This document shows, piece by piece, positions 1 through 8,280 of a stretch of DNA of 64,000 nt (positions within the stretch are counted from its first letter, which is position 1; each line of letters starts with the position of its first letter). The translations under genes were made by a program, and so were the position numbers. The stretch is from Roseovarius sp. Its GTDB lineage: Bacteria > Pseudomonadota > Alphaproteobacteria > Rhodobacterales > Rhodobacteraceae. The stretch is taken from the NCBI GenBank assembly GCA_029212365.1, contig JARGOC010000016.1, positions 26,386 to 90,385 on the forward strand. The letters are read 5' to 3'. The notes beneath the pieces are model-generated. The model searched no databases, had not been told where the DNA came from, and worked only from the letters and a program-made list of their open reading frames with translations.

Positions 1-1366
1 TGTCATCCTGACTGCCGTCTTTGTGATGCTGGCAGAAATCCTGATCTTTGTGCCGTCAATTGCGCGCTACCGCGAAGATTTTCTGATGGACCGGCTCGAG
101 CGGGCACAGATCGCGTCCCTTGCCCTGCTGGCTGACGATATGATCGACCCCTCCGTTCAGGAAGAACTGCTGGACAATGCCGGGGTATTCAACGTTGTGT
201 TGCGCCGTGATGAGGCGCGCCAACTGGTGCTGTCCTCGCCGATGCCCCACCCGATTTCCGAAACCTTTGATCTGCGCGATACCGGCGCGCTGGAACTTAT
301 CGGTGATGCCATCGCGCGCCTGTCACAACGCGAGCCCGACGTCATTCGCGTCATCGGACAGCCTGCCCGCATGGGTGGTCTGCTGATCGAGGTGACGCTG
401 GAAACCAGCACCTTGCGCGCCGCGATGGTGGATTATGGGCTGCGTATTCTGGTGTTGTCGGCGGTGATTTCGCTGATCACGGCCATCATGCTCAACCTCG
501 CTGTGCGCCGTATTCTGGTCAAACCCATTCGCCGTCTGGTAGAGCATATGAAATCCTATGCCTCGGCCCCAGAAGATGCGCGCCGGGTGATTGTACCCTC
601 CGCCAGCATCCGCGAGGTACGCGAGGCCGAGGACACGTTGTTGAGCCTGCAAACCCAGCTGACCCACGCCCTGAAGCAACGTGAACGCCTGGCGCAACTG
701 GGAAGTGGTGTGGCCAAGATCAGCCATGACTTGCGCAACATCCTGACCAGTGCGCAGCTGTTCACGGATCGCATTGAAATGTCCCAAGACCCGGCGGTCA
801 TGCGAATGGCCCCCAAGCTGGTGAATTCCATCACCCGCGCGGTGCATCTGTGCGAATCCACGCTTGCCTTTGGCAAAGCCGAAGAACGCGCCCCGGTGCT
901 GACCAGCTTTGATTTGCAAGAGATCATAAGTGACGTCATCGAAAGCGAAAAATTATCGGTGGCTGATTTCGATCTGAGCTTTTCGGTGGATGTGCCAGAT
1001 GGCCTGAAAATTCGTGGCGATTCCGAGCAAATGTACCGCGCCATTCAAAACCTCGCGCGCAACGCACGCCAGGCCATTGTCAACTCAGGTAGCCGGGGTG
1101 AAATCAGCGTTTCAGCCTCGGAAACGTCGGCTGAATGGCTGATCTATGTCGCCGATACTGGCCCAGGCTTGCCGCCGAAAGCGCAGGAATATTTGTTCCA
1201 GCCGTTTCAGGGCGGCACCACGCGGGATGGCACCGGCCTTGGGCTGTCCATTGCCATGGAACTGGTGCGCGGGCACGGCGGAGAGCTGACTTTGCTGCAG
1301 ACCGGGCCCCAAGGCACAACCTTCCGCATCTCGCTTCCCAAAGGGGATGCGGCGCAAGGCAAATAA
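1..1366 (+). CDS. sensor histidine kinase, 5' part outside window
   Basis: The reading frame is open from base 2 with no start signal, so the N-terminus lies left of the window; the in-frame GTG at 23 is probably internal. The visible order is the end of a first membrane segment, a periplasmic sensor region of about 120 residues, a second membrane segment (ILVLSAVISLITAIML), a HAMP-like linker, a histidine-containing H-box (SHDLRNIL, His codon at 725-727), and an ATPase domain with an N-box (NLARNARQAI), G1 box (DTGPGLPP) and G2 box (GTGLGLSI). All catalytic boxes are intact. It is an inner-membrane two-component kinase. The signal and the partner regulator cannot be told, and no receiver gene follows: tRNA-Arg comes next. 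Confidence 0.9.
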   Translation, partial: VILTAVFVMLAEILIFVPSIARYREDFLMDRLERAQIASLALLADDMIDPSVQEELLDNAGVFNVVLRRDEARQLVLSSPMPHPISETFDLRDTGALELIGDAIARLSQREPDVIRVIGQPARMGGLLIEVTLETSTLRAAMVDYGLRILVLSAVISLITAIMLNLAVRRILVKPIRRLVEHMKSYASAPEDARRVIVPSASIREVREAEDTLLSLQTQLTHALKQRERLAQLGSGVAKISHDLRNILTSAQLFTDRIEMSQDPAVMRMAPKLVNSITRAVHLCESTLAFGKAEERAPVLTSFDLQEIISDVIESEKLSVADFDLSFSVDVPDGLKIRGDSEQMYRAIQNLARNARQAIVNSGSRGEISVSASETSAEWLIYVADTGPGLPPKAQEYLFQPFQGGTTRDGTGLGLSIAMELVRGHGGELTLLQTGPQGTTFRISLPKGDAAQGK

Positions 1367-1420
1367 TTCCGCTGCGCCCTCTTGCAATGCCAGATCGGGC
1401 GGGATAGATGCACAGCCGAC

Positions 1421-1497
1421 GGACCGATAGCTCAGCTGGATAGAGTACCTGACTACGAATCAGGGGGTCGGGGGTTCGAATCCTCCTCGGTCCGCCA
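1421..1497 (+). tRNA. tRNA-Arg (anticodon ACG)
   Basis: A 77-nt cloverleaf with a GGACCGA/TCGGTCC acceptor stem, an anticodon loop C-T-ACG-A-A on a CCTGA/TCAGG stem, the T-loop GGTTCGAATCC and an encoded CCA. A T-rich stretch follows directly. An integrase pseudogene starts 150 bp downstream, so the 3' end of this tRNA was probably the attachment site of a lost or decayed element. I found no second copy of the tRNA 3' end before tRNA-Thr. Confidence 0.97.
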
Positions 1498-1621
1498 TTG
1501 CCCCCTTTTTCTCAACCTCCACCAATTTCACACACTGGCGTATCACCTTACAAATTAGGGGGCTTCGATTGAAGAAGGTTTGCCTCGCCTTTAATTGGCT
1601 TTTACTGGATTGTGTTTACTG

Positions 1622-1643
1622 CGTGGTAACTAACGTGGTAACT
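1622..1643 (+). repeat. tandem 10-bp direct repeat before the integrase
   Basis: CGTGGTAACT occurs twice, at 1622-1631 and 1634-1643, with a 12-bp period, just upstream of the integrase start at 1648. It may be an arm-type integrase site or an autoregulatory site. The function is inferred from position only. Confidence 0.5.
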
Positions 1644-2624
1644 GCCAATGGGACACCTATCTGGCAAATTGACAAAGCGGCAAATTGATACCCTGCCAAC
1701 GGGTAGGCATGGGGACGGCAATGGCCTGTTTTTGGTAGTGAAGCCGTCCGGCGCGAGGAGCTGGATCGTTCGGCTGACCGTGAAGGGGCAAAAAAACACC
1801 AAGGGTGCGCCCCTGCGCACAGACCTGGGTATCGGCGGCGTAGGTTACGTTCCCCTGCATGAAGCCCGCGAGACGCGCCATTAAATATCGCGCTTTGGCA
1901 CGTAAGGGAATAAATCCAAAATACAGCGCGCCTGGGACTGTTCCAACATTTGAGGAAATGGCCCGCGAAGCGCACGTTGATCGCATGCCTACGTGGAAAA
2001 ATGCCAAACATGGGCAACAGTGGATAAACACCCTGCGCGATTATGCCTTTCCCAAAATCGGGCGCATGCCAATTGACAGCGTCGGCAAGCCGGAAGTGTT
2101 GATGTGCCTTTCCCCAATCTGGACGGAAAAGCACGAAACAGCCCGACGCTTGGCACAGCGTATCAAAACGGTATTTGACGTGGCCAAGGCAAAAGGTTTT
2201 CGTGAGGGCGAGAACCCCGTGACCGCAATCAAGGAAGCGGGCGCTTTGCCAAAAATGAAGAGGAAACCCAAGCATCATAAAGCTATGGGTTGGTGCGATG
2301 TTCCTGCCTTCTATGCTGATCTGCAAAAACGAGATGCCATGGCGGCAAAGGCGCTGATGTTCACATGCCTGACTGGTTCCAGAACAAGTGAAGCGTTAGG
2401 CGCGAAATGGCCAGAATTTGATTTTGACAATGCCATTTGGACGGTTCCCGCCGAACGGATGAAGGGCGGGCAATCTCACCGCGTACCACTAACGCAGGAG
2501 ATGTTAGATATTGTCGAGCCGCTCAAAACGTATCGCAGCGAGTGCGTATTTGAGGGGCAGAAATGAAGTGGTCCTACTTATTCGGACAGTTTTACGGCTT
2601 GGCTAAGATGTAATCTGGTTGGTT

Positions 2625-3479
2625 TTATGCCGCCTGTTGGGTTCGTTGTTTATCGAAGAATGCGTCGTCGGGGGATCGTTTGTCGAGGGCTGCGTGGGGC
2701 CGTTCAGTATTGTAGAAGTTGATCCAGTCTTTGATCACGCATTTGGCTTGGAAGCCGTCCTGCAATTCGTGCAGATAAACGGCCTCCTGTTTGAGTGACC
2801 GCCACAGCCGTTCGATGAAGATGTTGTCGAGATAACGACCCCGCCCATCCATCGATATTTTGACATCCGCCTCAGCCAAAGTGGTGATCCAAGCCGCACC
2901 GGTGAACTGCGATCCCTGGTCCGTGTTCATGATCTCTGGCGTTCCATATTTGGCAATTGCCTCCTTCAAGGCCTCGACACAAAAGCTAGCCTCCAGCGTG
3001 TTCGAGAGCCGCCACGCCAGCACCTTGCGCGTGGCCCAATCCATGATCGCGACCAGATATAAGAACCCACGGCGCACTGGAATGTAGGTAATATCACTGC
3101 ACCAAACATGGTTCGGACGCGTGATCGGCAGCTTCCGTAGCAAGTAGGGGTAAATGCGATGCTGTGGGTGTTTCTTGCTGGTGTTGGGCCCTTTGTAGAT
3201 GGCCTGCAGCCCCATGATACCCATCAAACGACGTACACGGTGGCGACCCGCGTGGAACCCATTTCTGGGCAAATAGGCTGCGATCTGGCGACTTCCGAAG
3301 AACGGGTATTTCGTAAAGACACGGTCGATCTCATTCATCAGTTTCAACGTCTCTGCATTCACGCCAACCGGTGTGTAATACAGCGACGACCGGCTGATAT
3401 TCAGCAACTTGCACTGCTTGGTCAGGCTCAAATCAGTGCGATCCCAATTGATCATCGCCTTGCGTTCGGTCGGGCTCAT
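2625..3479 (-). CDS. IS3-family transposase OrfB (catalytic DDE subunit)
   Basis: The 284-aa frame has an N-terminal HTH_21 region (LLNISRSSLYY, FGSRQIAAYL, HRVRRLMGIMGL) and an rve integrase core. The DDE triad appears as CSDITYIP, NTDQGSQFTG and IERLWRSLK. The C-terminus has the usual NFYNTERPHAAL. It is expected to be made mainly as an OrfAB fusion through a -1 frameshift, since its ATG overlaps the orfA stop as ATGA. No stop or frameshift is seen within it. Confidence 0.95.
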   Translation of the reverse strand: MSPTERKAMINWDRTDLSLTKQCKLLNISRSSLYYTPVGVNAETLKLMNEIDRVFTKYPFFGSRQIAAYLPRNGFHAGRHRVRRLMGIMGLQAIYKGPNTSKKHPQHRIYPYLLRKLPITRPNHVWCSDITYIPVRRGFLYLVAIMDWATRKVLAWRLSNTLEASFCVEALKEAIAKYGTPEIMNTDQGSQFTGAAWITTLAEADVKISMDGRGRYLDNIFIERLWRSLKQEAVYLHELQDGFQAKCVIKDWINFYNTERPHAALDKRSPDDAFFDKQRTQQAA

Positions 3480-3754
3480 CGCTTCAACCCTTGTGACAAA
3501 AAATCATTTTCGACCGCCAGTTTTCCGATCTTCGCGTGCAGCTCTTTGACTTCGGATTCGTTGTCTTCCGCTCTCCTGACCTTGTCGGAAAACACCCCGG
3601 TCAGCCCATCAATGGCTTGTCGTTTCCACGTCGTCACCTGCGTCGGATGAATTCTGTGCTTCGCTGCAATCTCTTGCGCGGTCTTGTCACCACGCAGCGC
3701 CTCAAGCGCCACTGTAGCTTTGAATTTATCTGAAAAACTGCGTCTCTTCGTCAT
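3476..3754 (-). CDS. IS3-family transposase OrfA (HTH subunit)
   Basis: A 92-aa protein with an N-terminal helix-turn-helix of the HTH_Tnp_1 type (FKATVALEALRGDKTAQEIA, then HPTQVTTWK) and a C-terminal leucine-zipper-like stretch (ESEVKELHAKIGKLAVENDF). It binds the IS ends and regulates transposition in the family. It ends in the TGA of the ATGA overlap with orfB. Confidence 0.93.
   Translation of the reverse strand: MTKRRSFSDKFKATVALEALRGDKTAQEIAAKHRIHPTQVTTWKRQAIDGLTGVFSDKVRRAEDNESEVKELHAKIGKLAVENDFLSQGLKR
3497..3503 (-). promoter_or_regulatory. programmed -1 frameshift heptamer TTTTTTG
   Basis: On the minus strand, orfA reads GAT-TTT-TTG eight codons before its stop. A -1 slip on TTTTTTG puts ribosomes into the orfB frame (open there), giving an OrfAB fusion. 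This arrangement is standard for IS3 elements. Confidence 0.75.
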
Positions 3755-3823
3755 TTGTGTATCCTGTCTTCAAGGTTGGATACATCTTAGCACGCTGTCC
3801 AGTTTTGCCGGACCACTTCAAAA

Positions 3824-4204
3824 GAGATAGCCGATGTCGATGTTTTTGAGGCTGACGGGAAAACGCCTCGGCACTGTGCAGAAGCCAAGGATAAGCCATT
3901 CACAAGGGCTGACGTTGATCACGCTGCTGGTAAAGTAGCCGAAGCGGGGCATTCTGGTCTGATCTTCATCTATGGACCAAACGCCAAGACTTCCGAAGAT
4001 ATGGATGCTTTGGTGAAGGAATACGAGGCGAAAGGCTTTGATCTAACCTTCGTGCAGGCTGACGCATTTGCGGATGGTATCGTATCGTTGGCACCTAGCG
4101 TATCCGCCGCCGAAGTGGTCGATCTTCTGAACAAGCACATTGCCATGACCCGCGCAAAGGAGGTGACCATCAAGCACTGTAAGGAAGTCATTGAAAAGAT
4201 GTAA
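3824..4204 (+). other. open frame beyond the IS, unrecognised
   Basis: After the IS and one AAA target copy are removed, this 126-residue stretch is in frame with the upstream integrase fragment (codon phase of 1859, 2561 and 3824 is the same). It has no stop before 4202-4204. It reads as a folded-looking domain (SGLIFIYGPNAKTSEDMD, FDLTFVQADAFADGIVSL, ending CKEVIEKM), but I do not recognise the family. It is not an integrase C-terminus. An internal ATG at 4001 has no clear ribosome site, so it is probably not expressed now. Confidence 0.5.
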
Positions 4205-4319
4205 GATTCGGCACAGCGTAGTCTGAACAGTATTTTCTGTGCTTATTCGGTACTTCTAAGACAACCACAAACTGACTGGCGCAATTCTCGCCTTAAATAT
4301 TTGTTTTTATTGCGAAAAA

Positions 4320-4395
4320 TGGTGCCCCCACACGGACTCGAACCGCGGACCTATTGATTACAAATCAATTGCTCTACCAGCTGAGCTATAGGGGC
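4320..4395 (-). tRNA. tRNA-Thr (anticodon TGT)
   Basis: On the minus strand this is a 76-nt cloverleaf with acceptor GCCCCTA/TGGGGGC, D-loop TAGCTCAGCTGGTAGAGC, anticodon loop T-T-TGT-A-A on a TTGAT/ATCAA stem, T-loop GGTTCGAGTCC and an encoded CCA. It marks the right border of the decayed integration region. Confidence 0.97.
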
Positions 4396-4525
4396 TACGG
4401 GGGCTGAAATACGCAAACCTATTTAACTGTGCAAGAGAAATTCGCGGCATTTCTGCGGATTTACCCTCTATTTACCATAGCATCGCCCTGAGCGTGCCAC
4501 ACCTGCGGCCAAAAACCAGTTTTAC

Positions 4526-5461
4526 ATGGCCTCAAACAAAGCTATGACCCCATTGCCCCCCGAGAGAGAGCTGGAACTCAACATGCAAGTCGTCATCCAC
4601 GCAGGTGCGCATATTACTGACGAAGACCGGCTGGTGAATACGCTGATCACCAACCGCGATATGCTGGCCGCGAATGGCACCAATATTCCGCACCCCAGCA
4701 CCTATCGCAAACTGTTGCGCGACGTTCTGCAAGAGGCGCAGCACAGTGGTGGGACCAGCTCTCAAGCGCGGGATGTATTGCTGGATGCCATCCTGAAGGG
4801 AGAGGCAAAGGACCGGCTGATCCTGTCAAACCCCGGCTTTTTTGGCACCCCAAAGATGGCAGTATCCGCAGGCAGCCTGTATGGCGCCGCCGAACAACGC
4901 CTGAACATTCTGAAGGACATATTTGAGCAAGACAAAATTGAGTTGTTCATGGCCATCTGCAATCCGGCCACCTTTTTGCCTGCGGTCTATAAAAATACAC
5001 CCCACACCAGTTTTGACGAATACATGCGCCATGTTGACCCTCGTGAGGTGCGCTGGTCGGAAATGATTGACCGTATACGCGAGGCATTTCCCGATCTGGC
5101 GATCACCATCTGGTGTAACGAAGACCTGCCTATGGTCTGGAGCCAGGTCCTGCGTGAAATGGCGGGGGTTGATCCGACGGTAGAAATCGCGGGCGAATTC
5201 AATCTGCTGCGCGAGATCATGTCTGAGGCCGGATTAAAGCGGTTCAAGTCCTATCTCAAATCCCATCCCGGCATGTCAGAGATCCAGAAACGGCGCGTCA
5301 TCGCGGCCTTCCTTGACAAGTTCGCCAAAGAAGATGCGATTGAGGAAGAGCTGGACATGCCCGGCTGGACAGAAGAACTGATAGATCAGATCACCGAAAT
5401 CTATGACGAGGATCTATATACGATCCAACGCATTCCGGGGATCAACCTGATCACACCGTGA
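4526..5461 (+). CDS. sulfotransferase-like protein with altered PAPS loop
   Basis: The 311-aa product resembles bacterial sulfotransferases in layout. There is an early beta strand and loop (VVIHAGAHITDED), then a helix ending NRDMLAANGTNIPHP, in the place where active enzymes have HxGxHKTGTT followed by NRxxLxxxGxxYP. The Lys-Thr-Gly of the phosphosulfate-binding loop is replaced by Ile-Thr-Asp, so ordinary PAPS binding is doubtful. A later segment (ELFMAICNPATFLPAVYK) matches the region that holds the 3'-phosphate-binding Arg/Ser in active enzymes. The C-terminal third is acidic. The start could be 4526, 4544 or 4583; the last has a GAGAG stretch about 12 nt upstream and begins at the conserved strand. 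Family assignment is by pattern only. Confidence 0.55.
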   Translation: MASNKAMTPLPPERELELNMQVVIHAGAHITDEDRLVNTLITNRDMLAANGTNIPHPSTYRKLLRDVLQEAQHSGGTSSQARDVLLDAILKGEAKDRLILSNPGFFGTPKMAVSAGSLYGAAEQRLNILKDIFEQDKIELFMAICNPATFLPAVYKNTPHTSFDEYMRHVDPREVRWSEMIDRIREAFPDLAITIWCNEDLPMVWSQVLREMAGVDPTVEIAGEFNLLREIMSEAGLKRFKSYLKSHPGMSEIQKRRVIAAFLDKFAKEDAIEEELDMPGWTEELIDQITEIYDEDLYTIQRIPGINLITP

Positions 5462-5499
5462 CGTCAACAGGCGCGTGACAGGCCCACGCCTGACCACAA

Positions 5500-5757
5500 T
5501 CACATCCCAAGCGCTTCTTTGTACATTTCCAGCACGGCTTCTTCTTCGGCAATGTCGTCTTTGTCACGCTTGCGCAGAGACACGACCTTGCGCAACACCT
5601 TGGTGTCGTAGCCCCGGGATTTGGCTTCTGCCATCACTTCTTTTTGCTGCTCTGCGATGTCTTTCTTCTCGGCTTCCAGCCGCTCAAACCGTTCGACAAA
5701 TTGGCGCAGCTCATCAGCTGTCACACGGTAGGTGGCATCGGGGGACATATCGCTCAT
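5500..5757 (-). CDS. gapR: GapR-type nucleoid-associated protein (DUF2312)
   Basis: The 85-aa product carries the DUF2312 pattern: an N-terminal helix ELRQFVERFERLEAEKKDI, then EVMAEAKSRGYDTKVLRKVV and KDDIAEEEAVLEMYKEALG. Family members such as Caulobacter GapR form small oligomers that clamp AT-rich, overtwisted DNA and support replication and chromosome segregation. The start at 5757 (MSDMSPDATYRV) matches the usual family length; the frame is open further upstream, with another ATG at 5790. Confidence 0.88.
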   Translation of the reverse strand: MSDMSPDATYRVTADELRQFVERFERLEAEKKDIAEQQKEVMAEAKSRGYDTKVLRKVVSLRKRDKDDIAEEEAVLEMYKEALGM

Positions 5758-5903
5758 GGGGGAGGCCTCTTGGTCAGAAATGTTGAGCATTCGTCCTACC
5801 CCTGCCCGCGCGCCACTGCAAGACGCAAGCGCGGGGAAACTTGAAACCACATCGCAACTCAGCTAGGTGCAGGCGCGTGGCGATTAAGCCGGTGGAGGCA
5901 GTG

Positions 5904-6119
5904 ATGGGAATATTGGTTTGGCTTGGCGCACTTGTGTCGTTTATCGGCCTTATTGGGCTGGTCTGGTGCATTGTCATCGTTTGGAAGGCCAAGTCATCGG
6001 GCAAAAGCGATGACGAGCTTAAAGCAAGCATTCAAAAGGTGATGCCGCTGAACGCTGGCGCGTTGTTTTTGTCCATCATCGGGTTGATGATGGTGGTGAT
6101 GGGTATTGTGCTTAGCTGA
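5904..6119 (+). CDS. small two-helix membrane protein
   Basis: The 71-aa product starts at 5904, where GGTGGAGG lies 5-8 nt upstream. Two hydrophobic helices (WLGALVSFIGLIGLVWCIVIVW and ALFLSIIGLMMVVMGIVL) flank a short polar loop with KSSGKSDDELKASIQKV. It is probably an inner-membrane protein. I do not recognise the family. It is followed by the convergent fadJ-like gene with a 7-bp gap. Confidence 0.6.
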   Translation: MGILVWLGALVSFIGLIGLVWCIVIVWKAKSSGKSDDELKASIQKVMPLNAGALFLSIIGLMMVVMGIVLS

Positions 6120-6126
6120 GCCGGAT

Positions 6127-8208
6127 CTAACCAACACTGCGACCAAAAAAACCATTCCCCTGTTTGACCATATCGGTGATCTTGTCGTGGGGTGCCCAGA
6201 TCGGTGACAGCTGTGCCAGCCTTTGCATATCTTTGAACAGATAGAACAGACCCGACATATCGACCTGCAACAATGGCCCCCCCATTGCACTGCTATAGCC
6301 AAACCCTTTGACCAGGATCAGATCAATATCTGACGCGCGGCGTATGTGGTTGCCTTCTAACAGCCGGGCGGCCTCATTCACCAGCGCCCCCACCAAAGCC
6401 GATCCAATCAATCGCGCGCTCATGTTGGGGCCAGCCTGGCTTCGGTTTGGCAAGGGCAGATATTGGGCAAGCGCCGGGTCCTCATGCAGTTGGCCATCAA
6501 CATGGATATAGAACCCCTGCCCCGAGCTGCGCCCAACACGCCCATCCTTGACCAGATGGGCCAAGACCGCATCCGGTGACGCCGCTAAAGCGTGCTGAGT
6601 GGCATATTTCTCTAATCGGGTTTGCACCTGGGGCAATCCAGCCCTGTCCATCAGGGCAAATGGCCCGGCTGTAAATCCTATCTCACGGGCGGCGGCATCC
6701 ACCGCATAGGGCGAAACCCCGTGGTGCAACAGTTGCATCGCAGCCCCATAAAAGGCCGCTGCAAGCCCCCCCCGGATGCTGCCTGCCTGCAAAGGGGTCA
6801 GGATCGCTGATTTGCCAAGGCGGCGCACAACACCCATCACCGCGGCCACATCCGAGCCCCCCTGCTGTGCGGGGTATGACAGCTCGACAATCTGGCGTTC
6901 TGACATGGGCTGATAGGCGTGCAGACCAATGGCGGGTTTTTTGACAGCCATTTCGGCGGCACGGGTTTTGGCTGTGGTTTCAGGCTCCAACACGCACCAG
7001 ATGGCATCGCCGCGCAGATCAATCGCCCGCCCCGGCGGGGTGGACCCATCATCAATGATCAGATCGCTCTGGGCGAGATTGGCAAAACTCGTACTGCATT
7101 CAAGCTGCGTCATACGCTGCGCAAATTGGGCCTCGTTCCACTTACCTTGCTTCACCAGATTTTGCAGCGCCCGTGTGATCCAGGCGTCAAAGGCCTGCGC
7201 ATCCGCAGCCTCGGCGCAGGTGATATTTACGCCAAAGCCGGCATTCAACAGCAACACGGCCAGCTCCCCCAGCCGATCACGCGTGCCCAGCAAGGCAATC
7301 TGGCGGATCGGGGTCTCCCTTGCCCCATCAGAACGCGGCGGAATGGCTGCATACTTCTCGGCCATCAGATAATGGCGCGCGCACCGCGCTGCGGGCGAGG
7401 CTATTCTGTCGTCAAACACCACGCGCTCGAAGGCCAATCCCTGTTCGAACGGCAATAATTGGGCGCTTTCCACGCAGCGCAGAATATCCCCCGCAGCCCC
7501 GGAATGCGGTGACATCTGCGCCTTTAGGCCGTTCACCGACGCCTGATACGAGACAGGATCAGAAAACCCGGCACATTTATCGCGCGCCGTCTTCCACTGG
7601 CCTGAGTGCGCCAGCTTCAATGCCAATTCGCAGGCACCATCCACAGGTGAGGTTTGCGTCAATTGGGTGATCAGCCGGGCCACCCGAGGGTCCGAAGCGG
7701 GAAACACCTGGCCGCTCAGCAATATTTCCAGCGCGCGCTGTGCCCCCAGAATACGCGGCAGGCGCTGTGTGGCACCGGCACCGGGGATCATGCCCAGTTT
7801 GATATCCGGCATGGCAAGGCGCGTATCGGCATGGGCAACCCGCGCATGGGCCGCCAGCGCCAGTTCAAGCCCTGCCCCCAAGGCACTTGCATGCATGGCA
7901 GCCACGATGGGCTTTGGGCTGTTTTCAATTTTGGTGCAAAGGTCGGACACCCAAGGATGCCTCAAAAGGTCGTTATATTCAGCAATATCAACGCCAACGC
8001 AAAAGCTGCTGCCGGCCCCGGTCAACACGATGCCAATCACATCCGGATTGGCCATGGCCTGATCCAGATGTTGATCCAGCACCAGCCGCAGTTCAGGCGT
8101 CAGCACATTGGATGGGGGCCGGTTGAGCGTGATCACCCCAACCCCGTCCTTCACAGTTGTGAAAACCTGCTCTGCCAACACTGCCCCTCGCGTTTTGTCA
8201 CCAATCAC
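6127..8208 (-). CDS. FadB/FadJ-like enoyl-CoA hydratase / 3-hydroxyacyl-CoA dehydrogenase, active sites altered
   Basis: The 693-aa frame has the layout of a fatty-acid oxidation multifunctional protein: an enoyl-CoA hydratase domain at about 12-190, a 3-hydroxyacyl-CoA dehydrogenase NAD-binding domain at about 300-470, and a C-terminal dehydrogenase domain to the end (GQGFYIHVDG, GFGYSSAMGGPL). The hydratase oxyanion region is kept (GAGLELAL, IPGAGATQRLPRILG), but the second catalytic Glu in the usual PExKLG is Asp (PDIKLG). The dinucleotide-binding glycine motif, normally GxGxMGxGIA, reads LLGTRDRLGEL, and the HFFSP segment reads HAYQPM. The usual N-P-G-F block after the kinase-like Lys is also missing. 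Beta-oxidation is the family role, but NAD-linked activity is doubtful. The start is uncertain: GTG at 8208, or TTG at 8178 behind GAGGGG. Confidence 0.8.
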   Translation of the reverse strand: MIGDKTRGAVLAEQVFTTVKDGVGVITLNRPPSNVLTPELRLVLDQHLDQAMANPDVIGIVLTGAGSSFCVGVDIAEYNDLLRHPWVSDLCTKIENSPKPIVAAMHASALGAGLELALAAHARVAHADTRLAMPDIKLGMIPGAGATQRLPRILGAQRALEILLSGQVFPASDPRVARLITQLTQTSPVDGACELALKLAHSGQWKTARDKCAGFSDPVSYQASVNGLKAQMSPHSGAAGDILRCVESAQLLPFEQGLAFERVVFDDRIASPAARCARHYLMAEKYAAIPPRSDGARETPIRQIALLGTRDRLGELAVLLLNAGFGVNITCAEAADAQAFDAWITRALQNLVKQGKWNEAQFAQRMTQLECSTSFANLAQSDLIIDDGSTPPGRAIDLRGDAIWCVLEPETTAKTRAAEMAVKKPAIGLHAYQPMSERQIVELSYPAQQGGSDVAAVMGVVRRLGKSAILTPLQAGSIRGGLAAAFYGAAMQLLHHGVSPYAVDAAAREIGFTAGPFALMDRAGLPQVQTRLEKYATQHALAASPDAVLAHLVKDGRVGRSSGQGFYIHVDGQLHEDPALAQYLPLPNRSQAGPNMSARLIGSALVGALVNEAARLLEGNHIRRASDIDLILVKGFGYSSAMGGPLLQVDMSGLFYLFKDMQRLAQLSPIWAPHDKITDMVKQGNGFFGRSVG

Positions 8209-8280
8209 TGCTGACCATTACACCCAAAGCCACCGAGGCAAGCAAGTCTTTGCTTTGGGCGCGTTCAAATCAGGTGTTGA

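Larger units (their letters stand above)
2564..3820 (-). mobile_element. complete IS3-family insertion sequence, 1257 bp
   Basis: The outer ends are imperfect inverted repeats: TGAAGTGGTCC at 2564-2574 and its complement GGACCACTTCA at 3810-3820, with further match inward (GGACAG). The flanking AAA at 2561-2563 and 3821-3823 fits a 3-bp target duplication, typical of IS3. Inside are two overlapping minus-strand frames, orfA and orfB, with a -1 slippery heptamer. Both frames and both ends look intact, so the element may still be active. It disrupts the integrase pseudogene. Confidence 0.93.
1648..4204 (+). pseudogene. P4-type tyrosine integrase, frameshifted and split by an IS
   Basis: The first segment (1648 to about 1876) encodes the DUF4102-like N-terminus of a P4/phage-type integrase (KLTKRQIDTLP, LRTDLGIGG, VPLHEARE). 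The frame then shifts by +1 near 1876-1880, and the same protein resumes in the next frame (IKYRALARKGINP). It continues through the core-binding domain to the catalytic domain as far as the first catalytic Arg (LTGSRTSEAL) and the SHRVPLT strand. The IS3 element enters at 2564. The HxxR box and catalytic Tyr are absent, so no active recombinase can be made. Beyond the IS, from 3824, the frame stays open to 4204 but does not look like an integrase (see separate entry). Confidence 0.88.

Noticed and set aside
4345..4359. TTGAT-N5-ATCAA palindrome resembling an FNR/Crp box
   Set aside because: It is the anticodon stem and loop of tRNA-Thr, and the spacer is 5, not 4.
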